DNA of 64,000 nucleotides from assembly GCA_963170055.1 (NCBI GenBank), contig CAUJGJ010000311.1, forward strand, positions 26,001 to 90,000. Direction: 5' to 3'. Numbering within the stretch: the stretch's first letter is position 1; each line of letters opens with the position of its first letter. This stretch comes from Halisarca cf. caerulea. Its lineage: Eukaryota > Porifera > Demospongiae > Chondrillida > Halisarcidae. The position numbers were made by a program, and so were the translations under genes. The notes under the pieces were generated by a model, which did no database searches, was not told where the DNA came from, and saw only the letters and a program-made list of their open reading frames with translations. This document shows, piece by piece, positions 11,309 through 27,400 of the stretch.

Positions 11309-14300
11309 ATGACCTTTCTGAAGTGCTGTGGGCGTATTTGTGTAGTGTTGGATATGCTGGTTCTAATACCAATATTTGGCAATAGCACCGCGCACATTCC
11401 CAGTGGACACACGAAGTTTCTTAACTACTGTGAGAGTATTTGTGTAGTGTTGGATATGCTGGTGCTAATACCAACATTTGGCACTAGCACCACGCACATT
11501 CCCAGTGGACACACATGACCTTTCTGAAGTGCTGTGGTCGTATTTGTGTAGTGTTGGATATGCTGGTGCTAATACCAATATTTGGCACTAGCACCACGCA
11601 CATTCCCAGTGGACACACATGACCTTTCTGAAGTGCTTTGGGCGTATTTGTGTAGTGTTGGATATGCTGGTGCAAATACCAATATTTGGCACTAGCACCA
11701 CGCACATTCCCAGTGGACACACATGACCTTTCTGAAGTGCTGTGGGCGTATTTGTGTAGTGTTGGATATGCTGGTGCTAATACCAATATTTGGCACTAGC
11801 ACCACGCACATTCCCAGTGGACACACATGACCTTTCTGAAGTGCTGTGGGCGTATTTGTGTAGTGTTGGATATGCTGGTGCTAATACCAATATTTGGCAC
11901 TAGCACCACGCACATTCCCAGTGGACACACATGACCTTTCTGAAGTGCTGTGGGCGTATTTGTGTAGTGTTGGATATGCTGGTGCTAATACCAATATTTT
12001 GCACTAGCACCACGCACATTCCCAGTGGACACACATGAAGTTTGTTAACTACTGTGGGCGTATTTGTGTAATGTTGGATATGCTGGTGCTAATACCAATA
12101 TTTGGCACTAGCACCACGCACATTCCCAGTGGACACACATGACTTTTCTGAAGTGCTGTGGGCGTATTTGTGTAGTGTTGGATATGCTGGTGCTAATACC
12201 AATATTTGGCACTAGCACCACGCACATTCCCAGTGGACACACATGACCTTTCTGAAGTTCTGTGGGCGTATTTGTGTAGTGTTGGATATGCTGGTGCTAA
12301 TACCAATATTTGGCACTAGCACCACGCACATTCCCAGTGGACACACATGAAGTTTGTTAACTACTGTGGGCGTATTTGTGTAATGTTGGAGATGCTTGTG
12401 CTAATACCAATATTTGGCACTAGCACCACGCACATTCCCAGTGGACACACATGCCTTTTCTGAAGTGCTGTGGGCGTATTTGTGTAGTGTTGGATATGCT
12501 GGTGCTAATACCAATATTTGGCACTAGCACCACGCACATTCCCAGTGGACACACATGAAGTTTCTTAACTACTGTGGGCGTATTTGTGTAATGTTAGATA
12601 TGCTTGTGCTAATGCGAATATTTGGCACTAGCACCACGCACATTAACAGTGGACACTCATGAAGTTTCTTAACTACTGTGGGCGTATTTGTGTAATGTTG
12701 GATATGCTGGTGCTAATACCAATATTTGGCACTAGCACCACGCACATTCCCAGTGGACACACGAAGTTTCTTAACTACTGTGGGAGTATTTGTGTAGTGT
12801 TGGATATGCTGGTGCTAATACCAATATTTGGCACTAGCACCACGCACATTCCCAGTGGACACACATGACCTTTCTGAAGTGCTGTGGTCGTATTTGTGTA
12901 GTGTTGGATATGCTGGTGCTAATACCAATATTTGGCACTAGCACCACGCACATTCCTAGTGGACACACATGACCTTTCTGAAGTGCTGTGGGCGTATTTG
13001 TGTAGTGTTGGATATGCTGGTGCTAATACCAATATTTGGCACTAGCACCACGCACATTCCCAGTGGACACACATGACCTTTCTGAAGTGCTGTGGGCGTA
13101 TTTGTGTAGTGTAAGATATGCTGGTGCTAATACCAATATTTGGCACTAGCAGCACGCACATTCCCAGTGGACACACATGACCTTTCTTAAGTGCTGTGGG
13201 CGTATTTGTGTAGTGTTGGATATGCACGTGCTAATACCAATATTTGGCACTAGCACAACGCACATTCCCAGCAGACACACATGAAGTTTCTGAAGTGCTG
13301 TGGGCGTATTTGTGTAGTGTTGGATATGCTGGTGCTAATACCAATATTTGGCACTAGCACCACGCACATTCCCAGTGGACACACATGAAGTTTCTTAACT
13401 ACTGTGGGCGTATTTGTGTAATGTTTGATATGCTGGTGCTAATGGGAATATTTGGCACTAGCACCACGCACATTAGCAGTGGACACTCATGAAGTATTCT
13501 TAACTACTGTGGGCGTATTTGTGTAATGTTGGGTATGCTGGTGCTAATACCAATATTTGGCACTAGCACCACGCACATTCCCAGTGGACACACGAAGTTT
13601 CTTAACTACTGTGGGAGTATTTGTGTAGTGTTGGATATGCTGGTGCTAATACCAATATTTGGCACTAGCACCACGCACATTCCCAGTGGACACACATGAC
13701 CTTTCTGAAGTGCTGTGGGCGTATTTGTGTAGTGTTGGATATGCTGGTGCTAATACCAATATTTGGCAATAGCACCGCGCACATTCCCAGTGGACACACG
13801 AAGTTTCTTAACTACTGTGGGAGTATTTGTGTAGTGTTGGATATGCTGGTGCTAATACCAATATTTGGCACTAGCACCACGCACATTCCCAGTGGACACA
13901 CATGACCTTTCTGAAGTGCTTTGGGCGTATTTGTGTAGTGTTGGATATGCTGGTGCAAATACCAATATTTGGCACTAGCACCACGCACATTCCCAGTGGA
14001 CACACATGACCTTTCTGAAGTGCTGTGGGCGTATTTGTGTAGTGTTGGATATGCTGGTGCTAATACCAATATTTGGCACTAGCACCACGCACATTCCCAG
14101 TGGACACACATGACCTTTCTGAAGTGCTGTGGGCGTATTTGTGTAGTGTTGGATATGCTGGTGCTAATACCAATATTTGGCACTAGCACCACGCACATTC
14201 CCAGTGGACACACATGACCTTTCTGAAGTGCTGTGGGCGTATTTGTGTAGTGTTGGATATGCTGGTGCTAATACCAATATTTTGCACTAGCACCACGCAC

Positions 14301-17300
14301 ATTCCCAGTGGGCACACATGAAGTTTGTTAACTACTGTGGGCGTATTTGTGTAATGTTGGATATGCTGGTGCTAATACCAATATTTGGCACTAGCACCAC
14401 GCACATTCCCAGTGGACACACATGACTTTTCTGAAGTGCTGTGGGCGTATTTGTGTAGTGTTGGATATGCTGGTGCTAATACCAATATTTGGCACTAGCA
14501 CCACGCACATTCCCAGTGGACACACATGACCTTTCTGAAGTTCTGTGGGCGTATTTGTGTAGTGTTGGATATGCTGGTGCTAATACCAATATTTGGCACT
14601 AGCACCACGCACATTCCCAGTGGACACACATGAAGTTTGTTAACTACTGTGGGCGTATTTGTGTAATGTTGGAGATGCTTGTGCTAATACCAATATTTGG
14701 CACTAGCACCACGCACATTCCCAGTGGACACACATGCCTTTTCTGAAGTGCTGTGGGCGTATTTGTGTAGTGTTGGATATGCTGGTGCTAATACCAATAT
14801 TTGGCACTAGCACCACGCACATTCCCAGTGGACACACATGAAGTTTCTTAACTACTGTGGGCGTATTTGTGTAATGTTAGATATGCTTGTGCTAATGCGA
14901 ATATTTGGCACTAGCACCACGCACATTAACAGTGGACACTCATGAAGTTTCTTAACTACTGTGGGCGTATTTGTGTAATGTTGGATATGCTGGTGCTAAT
15001 ACCAATATTTGGCACTAGCACCACGCACATTCCCAGTGGACACACGAAGTTTCTTAACTACTGTGGGAGTATTTGTGTAGTGTTGGATATGCTGGTGCTA
15101 ATACCAATATTTGGCACTAGCACCACGCACATTCCCAGTGGACACACATGACCTTTCTGAAGTGCTGTGGTCGTATTTGTGTAGTGTTGGATATGCTGGT
15201 GCTAATACCAATATTTGGCACTAGCACCACGCACATTCCTAGTGGACACACATGACCTTTCTGAAGTGCTGTGGGCGTATTTGTGTAGTGTTGGATATGC
15301 TGGTGCTAATACCAATATTTGGCACTAGCACCACGCACATTCCCAGTGGACACACATGACCTTTCTGAAGTGCTGTGGGCGTATTTGTGTAGTGTAAGAT
15401 ATGCTGGTGCTAATACCAATATTTGGCACTAGCAGCACGCACATTCCCAGTGGACACACATGACCTTTCTGAAGTGCTGTGGGCGTATTTGTGTAGTGTT
15501 GGATATGCACGTGCTAATACCAATATTTGGCACTAGCACAACGCACATTCCCAGCAGACACACATGAAGTTTCTGAAGTGCTGTGGGCGTATTTGTGTAG
15601 TGTTGGATATGCTGGTGCTAATACCAATATTTGGCACTAGCACCACGCACATTCCCAGTGGACACACATGAAGTTTCTTAACTACTGTGGGCGTATTTGT
15701 GTAATGTTTGATATGCTGGTGCTAATGGGAATATTTGGCACTAGCACCACGCACATTAGCAGTGGACACTCATGAAGTATTCTTAACTACTGTGGGCGTA
15801 TTTGTGTAATGTTGGGTATGCTGGTGCTAATACCAATATTTGGCACTAGCACCACGCACATTCCCAGTGGACACACGAAGTTTCTTAACTACTGTGGGAG
15901 TATTTGTGTAGTGTTGGATATGCTGGTGCTAATACCAATATTTGGCACTAGCACCACGCACATTCCCAGTGGACACACATGACCTTTCTGAAGTGCTGTG
16001 GGCGTATTTGTGTAGTGTTGGATATGCTGGTGCTAATACCAATATTTGGCAATAGCACCGCGCACATTCCCAGTGGACACACGAAGTTTCTTAACTACTG
16101 TGGGAGTATTTGTGTAGTGTTGGATATGCTGGTGCTAATACCAATATTTGGCACTAGCACCACGCACATTCCCAGTGGACACACGAAGTTTCTTAACTAC
16201 TGTGGGAGAATTTGTGTAGTGTTGGATATGCTGGTGCTAATACCAATATTTGGCACTAGCACCACGCACATTCCCAGTGGACACACATGACCTTTCTGAA
16301 GTGCTTTGGGCGTATTTGTGTAGTGTTGGATATGCTGGTGCAAATACCAATATTTGGCACTAGCACCACGCACATTCCTAGTGGACACACATGACCTTTC
16401 TGAAGTGCTGTGGGCGTATTTGTGTAGTATTGGATATGCTGGTGCTAATACAAATATTTGGCACTAGCACCACGCACATTCCCAGTGGACACACATGACC
16501 TTTCTGAAGTGCTGTGGGCGTATTTGTGTAGTGTTGGATATGCTGGTGCTAATACCAATATTTGGCACTAGCACCACGCACATTCCCAGTGGACACACAT
16601 GAAGTTTCTTAACTACTGTGGGCGTATTTGTGTAATGTTTGATATGCTTGTGCTAATGCGAATATTTGGCACTAGCACCACACACATTAACAGTGGACAC
16701 TCATGAAGTTTCTTAACTACTGTGGGCGTATTTGTGTAATGTTGGATATGCTGGTGCTAATACCAATATTTGGCACTAGCACCACGCACATTCCCAGTGG
16801 ACACACGAAGTTTCTCAACTACTGTGGGAGTATTTGTGTAGTGTTGGATATGCTGGTGCTAATACCAATATTTGGCACTAGCACCACGCACATTCCCAGT
16901 GGACACACATGACCTTTCTGAAGTGCTGTGGTCGTATTTGTGTAGTGTTGGATATGCTGGTGCTAATACCAATATTTGGCACTAGCACCACGCACATTCC
17001 CAGTGGACACACATGACCTTTCTGAAGTGCTGTGGGCGTATTTGTGTAGTGTTGGATATGCTGGTGCTAATACCAATATTTGGCACTAGCACCACGCACA
17101 TTCCCAGTGGACACACATGACCTTTCTGAAGTGCTGTGGGCGTATTTGTGTAGTGTTGGATATGCTGGTGCTAATACCAATATTTGGCACTAGCACCACG
17201 CACATTCCCAGTGGACACACATGAAGTTTCTTAACTACTGTGGGCGTATTTGTGTAATGTTTGATATGCTGGTGCTAATGGGAATATTTGGCACTAGCAC

Positions 17301-20300
17301 CACGCACATTAGCAGTGGACACTCATGAAGTATTCTTAACTACTGTGGGCGTATTTGTGTAATGTTGGGTATGCTGGTGCTAATACCAATATTTGGCACT
17401 AGCACCACGCACATTCCCAGTGGACACACATTAAGTTTGTTAACTTCTGTGGGCGTATTTGTTTAATGTTGGATATTCTGGTGCTAATACCAATATTTGG
17501 CACTAGCACCACGCACATTCCCAGTGGACACACATGAAGTTTCTTAACTACTGTGGGCGTATTTGTGTAATGTTGGATATGCTGGTGCTAATACCAATAT
17601 TTGGCACTAGCACCACACACATTCCCAGTGGACACACATGACTTTTCTGAAGTGCTGTGGGCGTATTTGTGTAGTGTTGGATATGCTGGTGCTAATACCA
17701 ATATTTGGCACTAGCACCACGCACATTCCCAGTGAACACACATGAAGTTTCTTAACTACTGTGGGCGTATTTGTGTAATGTTTGATATGCTGGTGCTAAT
17801 GCGAATATTTGGCACTAGCACCACGCACATTAGCAGTGGACACACATGACCTTTCTGAAGTGCTGTGGTCGTATTTGTGTAGTGTTGGATATGCTGGTGC
17901 TAATACCAATATTTGGCACTAGCACCACGCACATTCCCAGTGGACACACATGACCTTTCTGAAGTGCTGTGGGCGTATTTGTGTAGTGTTGGATATGCTG
18001 GTGCTAATACCAATATTTGGCACTAGCACCACGCACATTCCCAGTGGACACACATGACCTTTCTGAAGTGCTGTGGGCGTATTTGTGTAGTGTTGGATAT
18101 GCTGGTGCTAATACCAATATTTGGCACTAGAACCACGCACATTTCCAGTGGACACACATGACCTTTCTGAAGTGCTGTGGGCGTATTTGTGTAGTGTTGG
18201 ATATGCTGGTGCTAATACCAATATTTGGCACTAGCACCACGCACATTCCCAGTGGACACACATGACCTTTCTGAAGTGCTGTGGGCGTATTTGTGTAGTG
18301 TTGGATATGCACGTGCTAATACCAATATTTGGCACTAGCACAACGCACATTCCCAGCAGACACACATGAAGTTTCTGAAGTGCTGTGGGCGTATTTGTGT
18401 AGTGTTGGATATGCTGGTGCTAATACCAATATTTGGCACTAGCACCACGCACATTCCCAGTGGACACACATGAAGTTTCTTAACTACTGTGGGCGTATTT
18501 GTGTAATGTTTGATATGCTGGTGCTAATGGGAATATTTGGCACTAGCACCACGCACATTAGCAGTGGACACTCATGAAGTATTCTTAACTACTGTGGGCG
18601 TATTTGTGTAATGTTGGGTATGCTGGTGCTAATACCAATATTTGGCACTAGCACCACGCACATTCCCAGTGGACACACGAAGTTTCTTAACTACTGTGGG
18701 AGTATTTGTGTAGTGTTGGATATGCTGGTGCTAATACAAATATTTGGCACTAGCACCACGCACATTCCCAGTGGACACACATGACCTTTCTGAAGTGCTG
18801 TGGTCGTATTTGTGTAGTGTTGGATATGCTGGTGCTAATACCAATATTTGGCAATAGCACCGCGCACATTCCCAGTGGACACACGAAGTTTCTTAACTAC
18901 TGTGGGAGTATTTGTGTAGTGTTGGATATGCTGGTGCTAATACCAATATTTGGCACTAGCACCACGCACATTCCCAGTGGACACACGAAGTTTCTTAACT
19001 ACTGTGGGAGAATTTGTGTAGTGTTGGATATGCTGGTGCTAATACCAATATTTGGCACTAGCACCACGCACATTCCCAGTGGACACACATGACCTTTCTG
19101 AAGTGCTTTGGGCGTATTTGTGTAGTGTTGGATATGCTGGTGCAAATACCAATATTTGGCACTAGCACCACGCACATTCCCAGTGGACACACATGACCTT
19201 TCTGAAGTGCTGTGGGCGTATTTGTGTAGTGTTGGATATGCTGGTGCTAATACCAATATTTGGCACTAGCACCACGCACATTCCCAGTGGATACACATGA
19301 CCTTTCTGAAGTGCTGTGGGCGTATTTGTGTAGTGTTGGATATGCTGGTGCTAATACCAATATTTGGCACTAGCACCACGCACATTCCCAGTGGACACAC
19401 ATGAAGTTTCTTAACTACTGTGGGCGTATTTGTGTAATGTTTGATATGCTTGTGCTAATGCGAATATTTGGCACTAGCACCACACACATTAACAGTGGAC
19501 ACTCATGAAGTTTCTTAACTACTGTGGGCGTATTTGTGTAATGTTGGATATGCTGGTGCTAATACCAATATTTGGCACTAGCACCACGCACATTCCCAGT
19601 GGACACACGAAGTTTCATAACTACTGTGGGAGTATTTGTGTAGTGTTGGATATGCTGGTGCTAATACCAATATTTGGCACTAGCACCACGCACATTCCCA
19701 GTGGACACACATGACCTTTCTGAAGTGCTGTGGTCGTATTTGTGTAGTGTTGGATATGCTGGTGCTAATACCAATATTTGGCACTAGCACCACGCACATT
19801 CCCAGTGGACACACATGACCTTTCTGAAGTGCTGTGGGCGTATTTGTGTAGTGTTGGATATGCTGGTGCTAATACCAATATTTGGCACTAGCACCACGCA
19901 CATTCCCAGTGGACACACATGACCTTTCTGAAGTGCTGTGGGCGTATTTGTGTAGTGTTGGATATGCTGGTGCTAATACCAATATTTGGCACTAGCACCA
20001 CGCACATTCCCAGTGGACACACATGACCTTTCTGAAGTGCTGTGGGCGTATTTGTGTAGTGTTGGATATGCACGTGCTAATACCAATATTTGGCACTAGC
20101 ACAACGCACATTCCCAGCAGACACACATGAAGTTTCTGAAGTGCTGTGGGCGTATTTGTGTAGTGTTGGATATGCTGGTGCTAATACCAATATTTGGCAC
20201 TAGCACCACGCACATTCCCAGTGGACACACATGAAGTTTCTTAACTACTGTGGGCGTATTTGTGTAATGTTTGATATGCTGGTGCTAATGGGAATATTTG

Positions 20301-22770
20301 GCACTAGCACCACGCACATTAGCAGTGGACACTCATGAAGTATTCTTAACTACTGTGGGCGTATTTGTGTAATGTTGGGTATGCTGGTGCTAATACCAAT
20401 ATTTGGCACTAGCACCACGCACATTCCCAGTGGACACACGAAGTTTCTTAACTACTGTGGGAGTATTTGTGTAGTGTTGGATATGCTGGTGCTAATACCA
20501 ATATTTGGCACTAGCACCACGCACATTCCCAGTGGACACACATGACCTTTCTGAAGTGCTGTGGGCGTATTTGTGTAGTGTTGGATATGCTGGTGCTAAT
20601 ACCAATATTTGGCAATAGCACCGCGCACATTCCCAGTGGACACACGAAGTTTCTTAACTACTGTGGGAGTATTTGTGTAGTGTTGGATATGCTGGTGCTA
20701 ATACCAATATTTGGCACTAGCACCACGCACATTCCCAGTGGACACACGAAGTTTCTTAACTACTGTGGGAGAATTTGTGTAGTGTTGGATATGCTGGTGC
20801 TAATACCAATATTTGGCACTAGCACCACGCACATTCCCAGTGGACACACATGACCTTTCTGAAGTGCTTTGGGCGTATTTGTGTAGTGTTGGATATGCTG
20901 GTGCAAATACCAATATTTGGCACTAGCACCACGCACATTCCCAGTGGACACACATGACCTTTCTGAAGTGCTGTGGTCGTATTTGTGTAGTGTTGGATAT
21001 GCTGGTGCTAATACCAATATTTGGCACTAGCACCACGCACATTCCCAGTGGATACACATGACCTTTCTGAAGTGCTGTGGGCGTATTTGTGTAGTGTTGG
21101 ATATGCTGGTGCTAATACCAATATTTGGCACTAGCACCACGCACATTCCCAGTGGACACACATGAAGTTTCTTAACTACTGTGGGCGTATTTGTGTAATG
21201 TTGGATATGCTGGTGCTAATACCAATATTTGGCACTAGCACCACGCACATTCCCAGTGGACACACGAAGTTTCATAACTACTGTGGGAGTATTTGTGTAA
21301 TGTTGCATATGCTGGTGCTAATACCAATATTTGGCACTAGCACCACGCACATTCCCAGTGGACACACATGACCTTTCTGAAGTGCTGTGGTCGTATTTGT
21401 GTAGTGTTGGATATGCTGGTGCTAATACCAATATTTGGCACTAGCACCACGCACATTCCCAGTGGACACACATGACCTTTCTGAAGTGCTGTGGGCGTAT
21501 TTGTGTAGTGTTGGATATGCTGGTGCTAATACCAATATTTGGCACTAGCACCACGCACATTCCCAGTGGACACACATGACCTTTCTGAAGTGCTGTGGGC
21601 GTATTTGTGTAGTGTTGGATATGCTGGTGCTAATAACAATATTTGGCACTAGCACCACGCACATTCCCAGTGGACACACATGACCTTTCTGAAGTGCTGT
21701 GGGCGTATTTGTGTAGTGTTGGATATGCACGTGCTAATACCAATATTTGGCACTAGCACAACGCACATTCCCAGCAGACACACATGAAGTTTCTGAAGTG
21801 CTGTGGGCGTATTTGTGTAGTGTTGGATATGCTGGTGCTAATACCAATATTTGGCACTAGCACCACGCACATTCCCAGTGGACACACATGAAGTTTCTTA
21901 ACTACTGTGGGCGTATTTGTGTAATGTTTGATATGCTGGTGCTAATGGGAATATTTGGCACTAGCACCACGCACATTAGCAGTGGACACTCATGAAGTAT
22001 TCTTAACTACTGTGGGCGTATTTGTGTAATGTTGGGTATGCTGGTGCTAATACGAATATTTGGCACTAGCACCACGCACATTCCCAGTGGACACACGAAG
22101 TTTCTTAACTACTGTGGGAGTATTTGTGTAGTGTTGGATATGCTGGTGCTAATACCAATATTTGGCCCTAGCACCACGCACATTCCCAGTAGACACACAT
22201 GACCTTTCTGAAGTGCTGTGGGCGTATTTGTGTAGTGTTGGATATGCTGGTGCTAATACCAATATTTGGCAATAGCACCGCGCACATTCCCAGTGGACAC
22301 ACGAAGTTTCTTAACTACTGTGGGAGTATTTGTGTAGTGTTGGATATGCTGGTGCTAATACCAATATTTGGCACTAGCACCACGCACATTCCCAGTGGAC
22401 ACACGAAGTTTCTTAACTACTGTGGGAGAATTTGTGTAGTGTTGGATATGCTGGTGCTAATACCAATATTTGGCACTAGCACCACGCACATTCCCAGTGG
22501 ACACACATGACCTTTCTGAAGTGCTTTGGGCGTATTTGTGTAGTGTTGGATATGCTGGTGCAAATACCAATATTCTGCACTAGCACCACGCACATTCCCA
22601 GTGGACACACATGACCTTTCTGAAGTGCTGTGGGCGTATTTGTGTAGTGTTGGATATGCTGGTGCTAATACCAATATTTGGCACTAGCACCACGCACATT
22701 CCCAGTGGACACACATGACCTTTCTGAAGTGCTGTGGGCGTATTTGTGTAGTGTTGGATATGCTGGTGCT
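11309..22770 (+). repeat. 17-mer-related HOR zone with 22-, 27-, 17- and 16-mer spacings
   Basis: Monomers of the first HOR family dominate. Equivalent points at 12,659 and 14,942 are 2283 bp apart (22 monomers), and this offset holds back to about 11,620. 16,703 and 19,505 are 2802 bp apart (27 monomers). 18,781 and 20,542 are 1761 bp apart (17 monomers). 20,542 and 22,199 are 1657 bp apart, which is the 17-mer minus one monomer. Private variants support the pairing, such as AGCAGCACG at 13,149 and 15,432 and a four-T run ending at 12,000 and 14,283. The second 22-mer copy has an extra 102-bp monomer near 16,185. The pattern fits repeated unequal exchange in register with the monomer. Confidence 0.85.
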
Positions 22771-24480
22771 AATACCAATATTTGGCACTAGCACAACGCA
22801 CATTCCCAGTAGACACACATGAAGTTTCTGAAGTGCTGTGGGCGTATTTGTGTAGTGTTGGATATGCTGGTGCTAATACCAATATTTTGCACTAGCACCA
22901 CGCACATTCCCAGTGGACACACATGAAGTTTGTTAACTACTGTGGGCGTATTTGTGTAATGTTGGATATGCTGGTGCTAATACCAATATTTGGCACTAGC
23001 ACCACGCACATTCCCAGTGGACACACATGACTTTTCTGAAGTGCTGTGGGCGTATTTGTGTAGTGTTGGATATGCTGGTGCTAATACCAATATTTGGCCC
23101 TAGCACCACGCACATTCCTAGTGGACACACATTAAGTTTGTTAACTAATGTGGGCGTATTTGTGTAATGTTGGATATTCCGGTGCTAATACCAATATTTG
23201 GCACTAGCACCACGCACATTCCCAGTGGACAAACATGACCTTTCTGAAGTGCTGTGGGCGTATTTGTGTAGTGTTGGATATGCTGGTGCTAATACCAATA
23301 TTTGGCACTAGCACCACGCACATTCCCAGTGGACACACATGACCTTTCTGAAGTGCTGTGGGCGTATTTGTGTAGTGTTGGATATGCTGGTGCTAATACC
23401 AATATTTGGCACTAGCACCACGCACATTTCCAGTAGACACACATGAAGTTTCTGAAGTGCTGTGGGCGTATTTGTGTAGTGTTGGATATGCTGGTGCTAA
23501 TACCAATATTTGGCACTAGCACCACGCACATTCCCAGTGGACACTCATGAAGTTTGTTAACTACTGTGGGCGTATTTGTGTAGTGTTGGATATGCTGGTG
23601 CTAATACCAATATTTGGCACTAGCACCACGCACATTCCCAGTGGACACACATGAAGTTTGTTAACTACTGTGGGCGTATTTGTGTAATGTTGGATATGCT
23701 GGTGCTAATACCAATATTTGGCACTAGCACCACGCACATTCCCAGTGGACACACATGACTTTTCTGAAGTGCTGTGGGCGTATTTGTGTAGTGTTGGATA
23801 TGCTGGTGCTAATACCAATATTTGGCCCTAGCACCACGCACATTCCTAGTGGACACACATGAAGTTTGTTAACTAATGTGGGCGTATTTGTGTAATGTTG
23901 GATATTCTGGTGCTAATACCAATATTTGGCACTAGCACCACGCACATTCCCAGTGGACACACATGACCTTTCTGAAGTGCTGTGGGCGCATTTGTGTAGT
24001 GTTGGATATGCTGGTGCTAATACCAATATTTGGCACTAGCACCACGCACATTCCCAGTGGACACACATGAAGTTTCTGAAGTGCTGTGGGCATATTTGTG
24101 TAGTGTTGGACATGCTGGTGCTAATACCAATATTTGGCACTAGCACCACGCACATTCCCAGTGGACACACATGAAGTTTGTTAACTACTGTGGGCGTATT
24201 TGTGTAATGTTGGATATGCTGGTGCTAATACCAATATTTGGCACTAGCACCACGCACATTCCCAGTGGACACACATGACCTTTCTGAAGTGCTGTGGGCG
24301 TATTTGTGTAGTGTTGGATATGCTGGTGCTAATACCAATATTTGGCCCTAGCACCACGCACATTCCAAGTGGACACACATGAAGTTTGTTAACTAATGTG
24401 GGCGTATTTGTGTAGTGTTGGATATTCTGGTGCTAATACCAATATTTGGCACTAGACCACGCACATTCCCAGTGGACTTA
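22771..24480 (+). repeat. Insertion of second-family HOR monomers
   Basis: This stretch returns to the second HOR family: GGCCCTAGC, TTAACTAATGTG and ATATTCTGG or ATATTCCGG markers, with CATTTCCAGTAGAC once. It carries local changes, including ACATTAAGTTTG near 23,130, a deletion within CACTAGACCACGC near 24,453 and TGGACTTACATGAC near 24,476. The last of these, with CATTCCAAGTGG and GACATGCTGG, is shared with 46.8-47.2 kb, so the two distant sections have a common origin. Confidence 0.8.
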
Positions 24481-27400
24481 CATGACTTTTCTGAAGTGCT
24501 GTGGGCGTATTTGTGTAGTGTTGGATATGCTGGTGCTAATACCAATATTTGGCACTAGCACCACGCACATTCCCAGTGGACACACATGAAGTTTCTTAAC
24601 TACTGTGGGCGTATTTGTGTAATGTTTGATATGCTGGTGCTAATGCGAATATTTGGCACTAGCACCACGCACATTAGCAGTGGACACACATGACCTTTCT
24701 GAAGTGCTGTGGTCGTATTTGTGTAGTGTTGGATATGCTGGTGCTAATACCAATATTTGGCACTAGCACCACGCACATTCCCAGTGGACACACATGACCT
24801 TTCTGAAGTGCTGTGGGCGTATTTGTGTAGTGTTGGATATGCTGGTGCTAATACCAATATTTGGCACTAGCACCACGCACATTCCCAGTGGACACACATG
24901 ACCTTTCTGAAGTGCTGTGGGCGTATTTGTGTAGTGTTGGATATGCTGGTGCTAATACCAATATTTGGCACTAGCACCACGCACATTCCCAGTGGACACA
25001 CATGACCTTTCTGAAGTGCTGTGGGCGTATTTGTGTAGTGTTGGATATGCTGGTGCTAATACCAATATTTGGCACTAGCACCACGCACATTCCCAGTGGA
25101 CACACATGACCTTTCTGAAGTGCTGTGGGCGTATTTGTGTAGTGTTGGATATGCACGTGCTAATACCAATATTTGGCACTAGCACAACGCACATTCCCAG
25201 TGGACACACATGAAGTTTCTGAAGTGCTGTGGGCGTATTTGTGTAGTGTTGGATATGCTGGTGCTAATACCAATATTTGGCACTAGCACCACGCACATTC
25301 CCAGTGGACACACATGAAGTTTCTTAACTACCGTGGGCGTATTTGTGTAATGTTTGATATGCTGGTGCTAATGGGAATATTTGGCACTAGCACCACGCAC
25401 ATTAGCAGTGAAAACTCATGAAGTATTCTTAACTACTGTGGGCGTATTTGTGTAATGTTGGGTATGCTGGTGCAAATACCAATATTTGGCACTAGCACCA
25501 CGCACATTCCCAGTGGACACACGAAGTTTCTTAACTACTGTGGGAGTATTTGTGTAGTGTTGGATATGCTGGTGCTAATACCAATATTTGGCACTAGCAC
25601 CACGCACATTCCCAGTGGACACACATGACCTTTCTGAAGTGCTGTGGGCGTATTTGTGTAGTGTTGGATATGCTGGTGCTAATACCAATATTTGGCACTA
25701 GCACCACGCACATTCCCAGTGGACACACGAAGTTTCTTAACTACTGTGGGAGAATTTGTGTGGTGTTGGATATGCTGGTGCTAATACCAATATTTGGCAC
25801 TAGCACCACGCACATTCCCAGTGGACACACATGACCTTTCTGAAGTGCTTTGGGCGTATTTGTGTAGTGTTGGATATGCTGGTGCAAATACCAATATTTG
25901 GCACTAGCACCACGCACATTCCCAGTGGACACACATGACCTTTCTGAAGTGCTGTGGGCGTATTTGTGTAGTGTTGGATATGCTGGTGCTAATACCAATA
26001 TTTGGCACTAGCACCACGCACATTCCCAGTGGACACACATGACCTTTCTGAAGTGCTGTGGGCGTATTTGTGTAGTGTTGGATATGCTGGTGCTAATACC
26101 AATATTTGGCACTAGCACCACGCACATTCCCAGTGGACACACATGACCTTTCTGAAGTGCTGTGGGCGTATTTGTGTAGTGTTGGATATGCTGGTGCTAA
26201 TACCAATATTTGGCACTAGCACAACGCACATTCCCAGTAGACACACATGAAGTTTCTGAAGTGCTGTGGGCTTATTTGTGTAGTGTTGGATATGCTGGTG
26301 CTAATACCAATATTTGGCACTAGCACCACGCACATTCCCAGTGGACACACATGAAGTTTGTTAACTACTGTGGGCGTATTTGTGTAATGTTGGATATGCT
26401 GGTGCAAATACCAATATTTGGCACTAGCACCACGCACATTCCCAGTGGACACACATGACTTTTCTGAAGTGCTGTGGGCGTATTTGTGTAGTGTTGGATA
26501 TGCTGGTGCTAATACCAATATTTGGCACTAGCACCACGCACATTCCCAGTGGACACACATGACCTTTCTGAAGTGCTGTGGGCGTATTTGTGTAGTGTTG
26601 GATATTCTGGTGCTAATACCAATATTTGGCACTAGCACCACGCACATTCCCAGTGGACACACATGACCTTTCTGAAGTGCTGTGGGCGTATTTGTGTAGT
26701 GTTGGATATGCTGGTGCTAATACCAATATTTGGCACTAGCACCACGCACATTCCCAGTGGACACACATGACCTTTCTGAAGTGCTGTGGGCGTATTTGTG
26801 TAGTGTTGGATATGCTGGTGCTAATACCAATATTTGGCACTAGCACCACGCACATTCCCAGTGGACACACATGACCTTTCTGAAGTGCTGTGGGCGTATT
26901 TGTGTAGTGTTGGATATGCACTTGCTAATGCCAATATTTGGCACTAGCACAACGCACATTCCCAGCAGACACACATGAAGTTTCTGAAGTGCTGTGGGCG
27001 TATTTGTGTAGTGTTGGATATGCTGGTGCTAATACCAATATTTGGCACTAGCACCACGCACATTCCCAGTGGACACACATGAAGTTTCTTAACTACCGTG
27101 GGCGTATTTGTGTAATGTTTGATATGCTGGTGCTAATGGGAATATATGGCACTAGCACCACGCACATTAGCAGTGAAAACTCATGAAGTATTCTTAACTA
27201 CTGTGGGCGTATTTGTGTAATGTTGGGTATGCTGGTGCTAATACCAATATTTGGCACTAGCACCACGCACATTCCCAGTGGACACACATGAAGTTTCTTA
27301 ACTACTGTGGGAGTATTTGTGTAGTGTTGGATATGATGGTGCTAATACCAATATTTGGCACTAGCACCACGCACATTCCCAGTGGACACACATGACCTTT

